In this document: piece after piece, positions 1 through 10,872 of the stretch | Layout: the number at the start of each line of letters is the position of its first letter | Numbering within the stretch: position 1 is the first letter of the stretch | Origin: Arthrinium phaeospermum | Taxonomy: Eukaryota > Ascomycota > Sordariomycetes > Amphisphaeriales > Apiosporaceae | Length of the DNA: 64,000 bases | NCBI GenBank assembly: GCA_006503535.1 | Contig: QYRS01000010.1 | Location: 1,922,001-1,986,000, forward strand | Direction of reading: 5' to 3' | The notes under the pieces: model-generated | What the model was told of the DNA's origin: nothing | The model's input: the letters and a program-made list of their open reading frames with translations, nothing else | Databases searched by the model: none | Made by a program: the position numbers and the translations under genes

Positions 1-1
1 A

Positions 2-1102
2 AAATGCAAACAATACAGGTGGCTTTTCCAGACATACACCAACTGGTATGCGGTGGCCTACCTCTTACTGGAATTGGGCCGACGCGACTGGTCTCCCCCT
101 ATGGAGAAGGCGTGGATGGCGCTCGCCTCTACCTTCCGACTTGAGCCTGGAGAACTGGCCAAGCTACAGGGTAATAATGCAGTCATGTTTCCTATCCGCA
201 AGCTGTTTGTGAAAGCACAGAAACATCGCGAGTCAGAGATAGAGCGTCTGCGCAACGATCCTGTGGCAGCCGAGAAGCTGGATATGTCGGAGGACAACAT
301 GACGGCACCAATGATCACATTCCAGCATCTGCCAGCCTCTGTGCGTACTTCGATAGCCCTCGAGCGCTGGCGTGGCCTTGTGGGCAGGCCCAAAGCCGAT
401 AAGGCTGCCCACAGGTCGTGTATGGACGTCGCGCCTGCGACCACTCCCCCTAATTCGGTCAAAACGGTTACACCGCCCACAACATCGTATCAAAAACAGC
501 CGGAAGCGGAAGCGGACTTCACCCCAACGCAGTTCTCATACCTCGATGCAGCCATGTCGCAGGTTTTGTTTAATTCTGAGAACTTATGGGGGGCGGCCTA
601 TGGTGCTGGAGGCCCCGTCGCAGACGGGCTCTCCAACGAAGCACAGCCTCGGATAACACAGCCGCAGCGGACCATGTCGGGCTATGTTAGCAATGGGAAT
701 TCTGGACTTAATTCTGGAGGAGTGTTTTCTGGAGACTCCTTTGCCACGCCCCTTATGCCATCACAGTCGTTGCAACAACAGCCACAGCAGCAGCAGCAGC
801 AGCAGCGACAACAACAACAATCAACAACAACACAGTCTGATAGCGCGAAAACCACACCCCAACTAGAAAACAACCCCCCGCCGTGGGTGTGGCCAGATTC
901 TGGCTGGAATTGGGGCCCAGGTTCTAGCGGACCGCCGGCAAACCTGACGGCACCAGTGGCGCTTCCGGACGACATCGACGTGAACATGGACGAGGATTTC
1001 AACTGGCAGGACTGGCAGCAGAGCATCCGCGGGTTCGAGATGGATGCTGCCGCAGCCGCGGGTATTCCAAATTTCCATGGTGGGTTTACTGGTGGGATAT
1101 AG
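2..1102 (+). CDS. Fungal-specific transcription factor, C-terminal part (5' end outside window)
   Basis: The open frame enters from the left edge and ends at TAG 1100-1102. Its first visible residues, with NWYAVAYLLLELGRRDWSP, match the final helices of the fungal-specific transcription factor domain found in Zn2Cys6 regulators, where an aromatic/His plus AYLL.EL motif is common. The DNA-binding region would lie upstream and is not visible. After about residue 120 the protein becomes low-complexity, with a glutamine run encoded at 784-835 and a Pro/Trp/Gly-rich tail ending in an acidic stretch (VNMDEDFNWQDW) that resembles an activation region. Acceptor-like AGs at 17-18 and 30-31 mean an exon could begin at 19 or 32 instead of crossing the edge. 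Nuclear function is inferred from the family. Target genes cannot be told. Confidence 0.75.
   Translation, partial: KCKQYRWLFQTYTNWYAVAYLLLELGRRDWSPPMEKAWMALASTFRLEPGELAKLQGNNAVMFPIRKLFVKAQKHRESEIERLRNDPVAAEKLDMSEDNMTAPMITFQHLPASVRTSIALERWRGLVGRPKADKAAHRSCMDVAPATTPPNSVKTVTPPTTSYQKQPEAEADFTPTQFSYLDAAMSQVLFNSENLWGAAYGAGGPVADGLSNEAQPRITQPQRTMSGYVSNGNSGLNSGGVFSGDSFATPLMPSQSLQQQPQQQQQQQRQQQQSTTTQSDSAKTTPQLENNPPPWVWPDSGWNWGPGSSGPPANLTAPVALPDDIDVNMDEDFNWQDWQQSIRGFEMDAAAAAGIPNFHGGFTGGI
784..835 (+). repeat. CAG/CAA trinucleotide tract (polyglutamine)
   Basis: CAG repeats run into CAA repeats and encode about 17 residues that are nearly all glutamine, inside the transcription factor gene. The mixed codons suggest an old, stabilised tract. 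The antisense reading of this tract gives a cysteine-rich frame that is an artefact. Confidence 0.85.
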
Positions 1103-3215
1103 AAGGGCGTTGTGTAGGGGCATGTGATGAACGAGATACTGTTTATTTATTATTTATATACATAGAAGGTGAGGGACGATCTGTTCTTGGTGATATTTGT
1201 GTCGATGGATAGAAAGGTTGGCGCGCATGATATGGGCTCAGCGTTGTGCGTCTTGGCGTGAACAAAAAGCCCCCTTGGGCTGGGTTGGATTTGTCATGAT
1301 TCCCCATTTGCTGTCCGCTTCCTCTGCAATCTTGGCCTGTTCGGCGGTGAGTGTGCGTGTTGGTGTTTGGGGGAATATATTGGTGTCTTTGGTGGGCATT
1401 GCGGAGATTGCTATTAGTTATTACGAGTATGTTAACATGGGGAGCATTCTACATGACCTCGTCATGATGAGAACCGTCATTTCTCTATCATTTTCCGTTG
1501 TTGTGAAGTCGTGAGGAAATGGCCACAAACGTGTTGAAGTACGAATTGCCCTGCCTGCGTCCTTTGGATAGTCATCGTAAATGGCCCCTTTCGTGTAGTC
1601 CATGTATGCTATCTGGGTTCACCGAAGGGGTTCTCAGAGCGTATACCGAGATCTTTCACCGAATGTTGGTTACAGAAACACGAGTCAGCTGTAAGAAACC
1701 ACTGCTCGCTTTTGCCCTAATGTCCGAGGTCTTCGCTTCCATATATTATCTTCATCAGGGGCAAGGACATATAAGGCGAGGAGTCTAAGCAGGATGTATT
1801 CTCGTCCAACCGAGTTACACGTAAGGTTATAGCATTCAGATGAAGCACTTGGGCTCCGGCAAGTAATCTACCCTACCAAATCTATGTGACTGTCCGTTCT
1901 GGGGGATGCAGGATGCCCAAACCAGGTTGTTGGGAGGATTATGAAAATGCTCAAAAGCAACATCTGGGGTTCGAAGCTCGCGTAGTAGCAGTATCGTGGA
2001 ATGTATAGTACAAGTACAATTAAGTATAGTAGCATCGTATGGATACATATCTACACGCGATGTTATATATCAAATTATACCAAGGATTATTGGCTCGCTT
2101 CGTAATCGCGGAATGTGTCCCACCGCCCACGGTAGGTCGTGGTCGCGACTACTGACCAAAACCACCAACGACAGCCGATCCACATGCTGGGATAACAGCA
2201 TCACCGACTACTCAGGGCAGAGCCTCAAAGACCCTTGGCGAGGTGTCAGCTTGCAGGAATTGCAGGATGTTTCATCTGGCTCAAGATTCCAGCGAGAATG
2301 TGTTTGGTCATCAGTCATATCTCATGTCAGTAATGCCTCAGGCAGACAAACAGATGGCGCCAACGGACCCCAACGTCCGCTTTCAGTCATAGCCGGGGGT
2401 ATGAAGCCTCCTTGTCTGGAATGCAGGTTTACACGAACCTCGTTGAGGTGTCCCGTTGCCGCCGTTGTGGTAGCCCTGCAGGTCATGCCGGTCACATGAG
2501 GCCAGGGAACAATGGGAAGAAAGGCTCAGGTTCGCCTTCAGAGGTCGCACCGCATTAAGCCACCCCTTACGACGTCTTAGTCTCCTGGAAATCTCCGAGA
2601 ATCCCGTGGAACAAATGCGAAGGCGGGCCGAAGGGGGTGAAACCGGGCCCGACGACCAACTCCCAAGTTCTGGACGTCAGCTTGGTCTAAGATGCCAGGT
2701 AAACTAGCCTTTCGTGGTTCACTATGTAGACATGAGGTCCAGACTCGGAGCAAGAAGCAAACGCCTCAATCTTCGTCTAGATAAATGAGGGTGAACAAGC
2801 GAATAGCAAATTCTCATTTATTAAGGGAGGAGACTAGTAGAGTTTGTATGATTGATTTAGACAGTACATAACGTACGTATTTAGACGAAGACGACGAAAT
2901 GGAGCAGGAGATGTCCGCCCCTGTCCGCCATGGTGTTTAGGCGCGGCGTCAGTGGAGTTTAGAGCTTAAGGTCCGCTGTGGGCTGCCTGAAGGGCCCCGC
3001 TTCTCCCCCAAAGGCCCAGCCTTCCCAGCAGAGCACTTGCACTTAGCGCGCGAGGCTTCGCTGCCTGGCTGACGATTGATTCTAAAATAAAAATACATGC
3101 ATATGTCATCAATTGACTAGGCTGTGTCCATATTCTATTCCTGCCATTCGTGTGGCCTGCGACAGCGTTCCTAATTCTGTCTACGTCTCCCTTTCATCCT
3201 CATTTCCTCCGCGCG
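1103..3215. other. Intergenic region, no supportable gene
   Basis: About 2.1 kb between the transcription factor and the cactin gene. The longest open frame (1996-2499, plus strand) has no recognisable domain and no convincing splice partners. The last few hundred bases probably hold the cactin promoter and 5' UTR. Confidence 0.6.
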
Positions 3216-5141
3216 ATGGATCCAGCACGACGAGCTATGATAAATGGTGGTGGTGGCCGCCAGTCGCCTGCCCGAGGCGACATCACTTCTCCCAGACGAG
3301 ACCCAAACACGCGGATTACAAAACAACCCGCACGACCCTCAAGCAAACCGAATGCGGCCTACATGACCCAGGATGAAGCGTCAAGGAAGTGGATGAACGA
3401 GGAGGACCGATTCGTGCTGAAGCAGTCCAAGAAGAAGGCCGACATCCGCGTGCGCGAGGGTCGTGCGAAGCCCATCGATCTCCTTGCCTTCAACCTGCGG
3501 TGGATCGACCAGGAACGCGATTTCTTTGACGACCATGACGGCGATGTGGAAATGAACGTGCCTGCTCCGCTTGCGGTCATGGAGGGCCTGAACGAGGCAC
3601 AGCTTAACGAGCTGGAAGAAGAGATAACTTCATATCGCTCGCTTGAGACAAACACAAGGAACCGGGACTACTGGACGGCCCTCCAGACCCTCTGCGCCGA
3701 CAGAAAGCGCAAGATCAAGCCCATGGGCGCCGAGGAACGCGCGGTCAGCTCCGTCAGTTCCGATGTCGACAGGATCCTGGGACCCAAGACCTTGGAGCAG
3801 CTGGAGAAGCTCGAGGGCCAGATCAAAGCCAAGCTGCAATCGGACGAGGCAATCGATACCGACTACTGGGAGCAGCTGCTCAGAAACCTGCTGATCTACA
3901 AGGCCAAGGCCCGCCTGACAAAGGTATATGAAGCAATCAAGGAGAGCAGGGTCCGGCAATTACGTGAGCAGGACCCGGAAAGGGCAGATGCTCTCGCCTC
4001 CTCTGGCCCTCCCACCGCAGCAAGCACACAGGATGGGCCTGCCACGGTTATCTCGCCTTCCAGTCAGCCTGCAAAAGGCATTCCAGCGCCGGTGGGTAGC
4101 GCCGGAACCAGTGGCCGCACCACCCAGCCAACAACAACCGTAGCAGCTCCCGCCAGTATGCCGGGAACAGCTAGGTTCTCCGCAACGGGCGATGAGGACT
4201 TCTCCCAGGCAACAAGGGCTCTCTACGAGCGCGAGGTTGCTAGGGGTGTCAGTGAAAACGAAGAAATCTTCACGGCCGAGGAGACTGTGCCCGGTACGGC
4301 GCAACCACAGTGGGCCGACAAGTACCGCCCGCGAAAGCCACGCTACTTCAACCGCGTGCAGATGGGTTATGAATGGAACAAGTACAACCAAACACACTAC
4401 GATCATGACAACCCCCCACCCAAGGTCGTGCAGGGTTACAAGTTCAACATCTTCTACCCGGACCTCATCGACAAGACCAAGGCACCCACCTTTAAAATCA
4501 TCCGGGAACACGGCAGGCGGCGGGGCGAGTCCTTTGCTCCTGCGGGCGAGGAGGACACCTGCTTGATTCGCTTCATCGCCGGCCCGCCGTACGAGGACAT
4601 CGCCTTCCGTATTGTCGACCGTGAATGGGACTACAGCGCTAAAAGAGAGCGTGGCTTCCGGAGCAGCTTTGACAAGGTATGCATGTCTAAATATATCCCC
4701 CTCCCTTGCGTCGTGTTTCACGTGGTTAGGACACCCCGAACTGGTTCGAGAATCTCGTTGGGACTGGCCTGTTGCTTTATGCACCTACTACTCACTAGTA
4801 TCGATACGAACAGCCTTCCTTGTCGCGCGTCTTTTCTTTGGACGCCATCATCTGGTGGCATCGTATGGCCTTTCTCGCTGTACAACCGCTTGACGCGCGG
4901 GTCCTATCGCTGCTGCTCTTTGAGTTGTGCGCACCTTACACACCCACGAACCAACGCCCCTCATGTTCTTCCTTTTGCGTTCCTGGTTGCAAGCCTAGTC
5001 CATGTCTGTACTAATCTCTCATGCGTGCAGGGTATCCTTCAGCTTCATTTTCAGTTCAAAAAGGTACGCCCAAGCCATTATCCCCCAGTCTCGATCGATC
5101 ATATGCTGATGTAGGGTGTCCAGATTTACTACCGAAAATAG
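3216..5141 (+). CDS. Cactin family splicing-associated protein
   Basis: Exons inferred: 3216-4676, 5031-5063 and 5124-5141, giving about 503 residues. The N-terminal half carries the conserved cactin mid-domain, with WMNEEDRFVLKQSKKKADIR followed by VREGRAKPIDLLAFNLR. A Pro/Ser/Thr linker follows (about residues 240-340). The C-terminal cactin domain starts near residue 367 with DKYRPRKPRYFNRV, then WNKYNQTHYDHDNPPPK, YKFNIFYPDLIDK and AGPPYEDIAFRIVDREWDYS. The protein ends across two tiny exons as GILQLHFQFKK plus IYYRK. Two acceptors 9 bp apart (AG at 5113-5114 and 5122-5123) are both in frame, and the upstream one would add GVQ. Cactins are nuclear proteins linked to the spliceosome in animals and fission yeast. 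This one is shorter than the human protein at its N terminus, as fungal members often are. ATG 3216 was chosen because the frame upstream begins with a non-ATG codon. Confidence 0.9.
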
Positions 5142-6241
5142 GGTGCAAGCTCTCCACTGTCCTTGCGGTTACCTATTCGACGAATTGGTTTGCAACAAAC
5201 GGCTGTTTGCGTGGCTAGCGGACAAGCATACCGTCATGTCGCATTTCGCACTGGTGACCCAGCATCTACAATAGCTTGCATGCCTGCCTCAGTGACCGGA
5301 TCACCAGTAGCGGTCACTTAGTAATGTACAGAGTACATCACCTCACCTCTCTGAGGCATATTCGGCTTTCTGTGAGGCGCCTACGTTTCTGTTCCGCCTT
5401 GATCTTGTGACACGCTTGGTTGGGGGGAAAGCTGCCTGCGAGTGACATGGCCTCTGCTCATCATGAATACGACTTGCCCATACCGCCCTTCTTGCCTCGT
5501 TCAGCAGAGGTCTAGCGTCTTGGGCGGTTTGGTAGACAGCCCGGGTATATAGGACCGCTAATCACGGGTCAACCAGCGGTCCTGCGGACGCTGATGGCTA
5601 CGTGGGTGTATTTGCGCAAAACAACTTTTATGCAAGGAAGCAATCAAGCAGGACTCCGCCATGTTTCAGAAAGCACAATACGATGGTTATTCTCTGGCGA
5701 CAGTACTCGAATCTATTCTTCCTCTTCCCGTTATGTGGTCATGAAGGTGCTCCTTGCGTCGCGATGGTCCCGTCCAATCTAGGAGATGATCTGTCGCGCT
5801 GATCTGGGCACTTTCGATGGCCGAATGCACAGTACAATGGACGGGTCCCCCTCAATAACGTTGAAGCTGCTGTATCAGAACTCAGATGTAGGGCTAGCAG
5901 CTAGTTGCCCTGATTGGTTCCATTTGGCGAAGTCTTGTCAGAGCTCTATTGGCATGCAAGCAGCCGGGAGTGGAGCGGCATAGTGCCCTGGATTCCCGCT
6001 GCAGTGCTTGTAGCATCAAGGAACGGAATCGCGGCCCACGATGACCTGCATGAAAGGACTGAAGGGGGGAGCCAAGGAACGAATCTAGGCAGCTCACATA
6101 TCTCCTACACGCTCACACTCACCTACATACTCCTGTCATCTTAGTGAGGACCATCTCCCCGGATACAAAGGTGTTGTGGACACGGTCGGTACAATAGCTG
6201 CTGTTCGCTGGGGGAAAAGCACCGACGACCGCCTCTTCACG

Positions 6242-6283
6242 ACACACACACACATACATACTTACATACGTACACACTCACAC
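6242..6283. repeat. AC-rich microsatellite
   Basis: Six AC units are followed by ATAC/ACAC variants. The block is roughly complementary to the TG tract about 230 bp downstream. Confidence 0.8.
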
Positions 6284-6481
6284 CTCCAATTTCTACTCCA
6301 AGCTCAGGTCACATCTGCGGAGCAGTGGGGCTGCTTCATTTTTTTCTCAGGTTACAGACCGTCTGTTACCCAGAGGTCAACCACTTGTGGTGTAGCCGTA
6401 GGGAATACACGCCCCCCTCCTCTACTTGTACTGGAAAACAAAATCCCGAAGTTGCCTGAAGGAGTATGAGTGTGTGCGTAA

Positions 6482-6507
<26 letters not shown>
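6482..6507. repeat. TG microsatellite
   Basis: A pure GT/TG dinucleotide run of about 13 units, flanked by GTGTGCGTAAG and ATGTGTAT variants. Confidence 0.9.
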
Positions 6508-6515
<8 letters not shown>

Positions 6516-8012
6516 CTGGCTGTATGCTTGTTCTGGGCCGACTTGTGTGTGTAATGGGATGCTAGTCTAAAATATCCCAACATTCGTATGACCGACCCTA
6601 CAGACTGCACGATGCGCGTTTGCAACATGGCCAGAGGAGGAAAACATGCATTTGCGCACGGTGGAGGCACCCTGTTTATCATGTACTCCGTCATGTACCC
6701 GTTGGCTGGGTACGGGGTACGTATAGCCAAGTCGATGTCGTTTACTGACTGAAAAGGCTCCGCTGGCGCACGCAGTAGCAGCAGGCAAAGACGGACGGAT
6801 TGATAGAGCCCTACCTACGGTGTACACATACATACCTACTTGCTTGGCTGCTACTTACTCGCTCTACACTCTCACACAGCTGGAAAGCCTTGCACGCACC
6901 ATATCATACCACATACCACAAGCACGCAACGCACTCGCTGAATTATTCGAGCAGGGTTGTTCAAGCTTTATTTCCAACCAACTCGTGTGTTGGCAACGGT
7001 TAGGGCAGCCGGGTACCTCGTCTGTCGGTCTCTGTTCACTTGGGTCTGCTCCGTCCTTCTCCCACTTCCCTCCCACCTGCCCGGCCTATGAGAGGGAGTC
7101 TTGGCACATGCTACCCAATCCGCCTTGATCTTCTCCTGGTGCATCTAGGCGCATCTGTCTAGCAGCCGATCCCTGCCCACCACCTTTACAGGGCCCCCTG
7201 TCGGGCCAGGGTACGGACGCTGCTGTCTTCCCTTGCTCACTTGCACCCCATACCTACCTAACCTATTAGGGATCTGATCTCTCGCGCATATGTGATGAGC
7301 GGTCCTGCCTGCTACTATTAGAGAGTACTGTACCGTCGGTAAGTACCTACCTACTTACCAACCCTGGTCGTTGAGCTCCCGGGTTCCATACATATTCACA
7401 ATTTCATCAAAGGAACAGAGCAGACGAGAGCACGGTCTTTCAACCAGCAACTTGGACCTGGCCCTATAATCTTAACCTCTGACCTCGAGACGTTGAACAA
7501 CATCCCATAAGGCCAAGCAAGTCGCCGTCTGGAAGGCAGCATTAACCCGCCCTACCCTTCTTCTTCTTCCTCCTGTTACTTGACCTCATTTTTGGGTGTA
7601 GGTGTGTGTGAGTGTTGTGTGTTGGTTTTTCTGTCTTGACTCTTATTCATAATCACTCGAGTATCCCGACTACTCGCTGTCTGGTCTCAGGTGGCTGCAT
7701 TGTCTTCAAGTCACTTGACGTCGACTGCTCTCGTACATAAGAATCACTCAAACGCCGACTAATACGCATCATCATCACCACCACCGCCTCCTCGACAATA
7801 TCTTTAGCTGTCGCTGTTGCCGTTGCCGTCGTTGTTCTTGCTCGGCTTGTTATACGTTTACTTGGCCTCCCTCCTCCTGATTCTGGTTCGGCGGCCCGTG
7901 ATCTCGCTTGTTGCGTCAGCTTCTTGTTTCGCATCCTTCCCGTCCCCTTCCAGAGATCAGCAAAAAGACAAAAAGGACCTGGTCAGGGCAGCAACCAATA
8001 CGGCGGTGTGCC

Positions 8013-10111
8013 ATGGTCGTAGTCTACTCCGTGATGAACGCTGGCCTTTGCGACGGCATGCCCGTCAACTACACCTCATCTCCCACTTCGGACTCCACTG
8101 GCAATCCAAAGCGGCTTTGCACGACGCAATCACCGGACGGGGACCTCCCCAATCTGGACAGCTTCTACACTCCATCCCCGACACTGGACGCTGCTGAAAC
8201 CGTCCAACAGCACCAGCACCCGTCCCATATCCTACCTACCCTCAACACCGCCGCGGCTATTCAAACGTACCCGCAAATCCACTCGGCCTCGTCTTCCACC
8301 CCTAGCATGTTGGCCACGCCACCCAACACCGCCGGTGTGGACCACGAAGAGTATACCTACCAGGGATCGCCCGGGTCCTGTGGTGCAGCCCATGTTCCTG
8401 CCCTCTCCGCCAGGTCGTCCGACACGAGCCCGCGAAGCTGGTCATCGCCGGACCTGCAGCAGCTCAACTACCCACCGGGCTACTACCAGATCTCCTCCAA
8501 GGGCCACCACGACTTCCCGCCGCCCTACGGGGGATCCCAGCCGGCCATCGTCGCCACCGAGGACGCCTTCTCCTCCTCCGCCCAGCCGTCAATGGAAGGG
8601 TGTGGTGGTGCCTACGCCGTCTCCGTCTCCGACTCCCCTCTGCCCGGCGACATTAAGCATGACCCGGACACGATCATGGGCCAGGACGCACCGGATATGA
8701 CGCCAGACCACACGGACTCGGTCATGTCGGCCGACTCGCCGCTGCCCAAGCACGAGTACAGCAGCAACTCCTCCTACCCGTACGACGAAGGCGTCGGCCT
8801 CGCGGCCGGCGACATGCCTCACCCCCACCACGGGGTGCCGGAAGAGGACGAGCTGGCGAAAGGCGATGAGCCCTACGCGAAGCTGATCGAGAAGGCCTTC
8901 TTGTCCAAGGACAGCCGCTCCATGACGCTGCAGGAGCTATACCAGTGGTTCCGCGACAACACTGAGAGGGGCCGGTCCGATACTAAAGGGTGGCAGAACA
9001 GCATCCGGCATAACCTGAGCATGAACAAGGTAAGCACGATAATCTATTGGGCTAACTACGTAGTTATGCATATATGAACTTTTCTTTTTCTGCTTCCGTC
9101 ATATTCTACACGTCACATTATCACGCTGGGCTGAGTAACTAATCATTTACAAATTCCAAAATCTACAGGCATTCGAAAAAGAGAGAGAGACATTCAGTAG
9201 GGGGCCCGACAACCGAGTCGGGAGAGCCCAGGAGGTCCAATGAGTGGGTGTTGACGAACTGGGCGGAAAGGGACGGGGTGCAAAGCACCACGCGCTACCG
9301 CAAGAGCAACTCGACCAGCGGGCGGCGGGGGCCCTCGTCGCGCTCGCACCACCAGCAGGGCAGCATCTCGGCCCGAGCAGCGTCGGGGCGCAAAGGCGGG
9401 CTGACGGCCAGCAAGACCAAAGCAGCCAACAACCGCGCCCTCCTGAAACGACAGAGCATGGGCATCGTGCCCCAGCATCACCACTACCATGGCGCGGGCA
9501 GCAGCAGCAGCTCTTACCACCATGGGCAGCGCCATCACAGCATCGCCTTCTTTCAACAACAGCAGCAACAATCACGGATGCACCATCATGATTACCTGCA
9601 CGGGGGGCGCCATCACCTCCCCGAGCCGGATTATACGAGGTCGATAGTACATCACCACCACGACGAGTCGGAATCTTCCGAGGGAAGCAGCCTCCTACAG
9701 TACGCGGGCCACCACCCGCTGACCTCGTCCATGGCGGCCAGCATCGGGAGTGGGTCGGGCTACTACCAGGCCCAACCCTACCTGGCGAGCCAAGCCTCGC
9801 AGCAGCAACATCCGTATTCTCACCAGCACCACCCCAACCATCCCCACGACGCCTACTCGCACCAGCCGCAGCCGCACGCTGCTCACCCCTTCCACCACCC
9901 CCGGCCAGAGAGCCATTTCAAGGTGGAACACGCGACGAGCGTCTACGAGCCACCGGTGACGTCGTCGCCCTCGTCCGCGGCCATCCACGGCGTGTACGCC
10001 AGCGTCTTCGCCAACGAGATTGGGGAGGGTACGCCAGAGAACCCGGTGCGCCCCGCTACCCTGCCCTACAGAACCAGTGGCAGTGGGTGGGCCGAGAGCG
10101 CCCAGTCATAA
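8013..10111 (+). CDS. Forkhead transcription factor with an apparent one-base frameshift in exon 2
   Basis: Exon 1 (8013-9029) starts at an ATG in good context (GCCATGG) and encodes a Ser/Thr/Pro-rich N terminus. The first two thirds of a forkhead domain follow: EPYAKLIEKAF, LQELYQWFRDNTERG and GWQNSIRHNLSMNK. A clean donor (GTAAGC at 9030) pairs with an acceptor at 9167-9168. Read in phase, exon 2 gives AFEKERETF and stops at TGA 9241-9243. The +1 frame instead gives the expected rest of the domain (KRERHSVGG, EWVLTNWAERDGVQSTTRYR) and runs on through a basic, very His/Gln-rich tail to TAA 10109-10111. One surplus base, most simply in the A5 run at 9176-9180, would explain this. No other donor or acceptor fixes the phase. 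It is either a sequence error or a real mutation that truncates the protein inside its DNA-binding domain. A developmental or cell-cycle regulator is likely from the family; the paralogue was not assigned. Confidence 0.8.
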
Positions 10112-10855
10112 AAAGGGCCCAACCGGGGTTCTGGGTGGGCGGTTGGTGATTGGCTGGTTGGGGAGGTACGTAGTTGGTGGTAGTGGTGTGGGTGAGCGAT
10201 CAAGGCAGGGCAGGGGAGGGGGTGGGCGAGTGGGTGTGGTGGTGTGACAAGAAAAGGAAAGGAAACCACCACTCACTCGCCTCTCTCTCTCTTCCACCCT
10301 CCCCTCACCCTCCCCTGCTTGTACGAGCGTACTTGCTTCCCTCTGCCGCTGGTGCTGGGCATGCCAGATGAGCTGCTCTGGTTGGTCGTACGGCAGCTGC
10401 CAGGGATGACAGGCTGATGTGGGGGCTGCTGCAGTAATAACCTAGTACATCTATTTTCTCTCTTGTCTCTTTCTTTTTATCTTCTCATTCACATCATCCA
10501 TCTACAAGCCCAAGCAACAGGCGTTGGTCACTGGCATTTTTTGGTTTCTGGTATCTTGGCAGGCATTTCCCAAAGGAGGACGGGCAAAAGAAAAAGGAAC
10601 GGGCATGGCATGGCATGGCATTGGCATAGTCTTTTACTAGAAAGCGTCGTCAGCATCATCATGGTCATCAGCAGGCACAGGAGGGGGTTACAATCTGGTC
10701 GTTCTCCAATCTTCAAATTTTGGTAATCCGGGCAGGCACGTCACGTCCTTTTTCGGTCTTTGAAAAACGAACCGGTTCTTGCATTAGCATACATACATCA
10801 TATGCGCGCATGGTCTGGCTAACACGGCCGGGACGGGAAGCGCAGAAGGAAGCAG

Positions 10856-10872
10856 CTACCTACCTACCTACA
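10856..10872. repeat. CTAC tetranucleotide run
   Basis: Four consecutive CTAC units. The same tetramer, in either orientation, recurs through most intergenic regions here. Confidence 0.8.

Larger units (their letters stand above)
5142..8012. other. Long intergenic region upstream of forkhead gene
   Basis: About 2.9 kb with only short, unconvincing open frames. It holds an AC-rich block near 6242, a TG run near 6482 and several CTAC/TACC tetramer clusters (near 7250 and 7340). Pyrimidine-rich stretches between 7555 and 7960 are typical of a long 5' UTR, so much of this may be promoter and leader for the gene starting at 8013. Confidence 0.55.

Noticed and set aside
682..1026. Cysteine-rich minus-strand open frame
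   Set aside because: It is the antisense of the CAG/CAA glutamine tract and GC-rich coding DNA of the transcription factor gene.
3960..4784. 274-codon minus-strand open frame
   Set aside because: It lies opposite the cactin coding exon, shows no domain, and the plus strand has clear family motifs.
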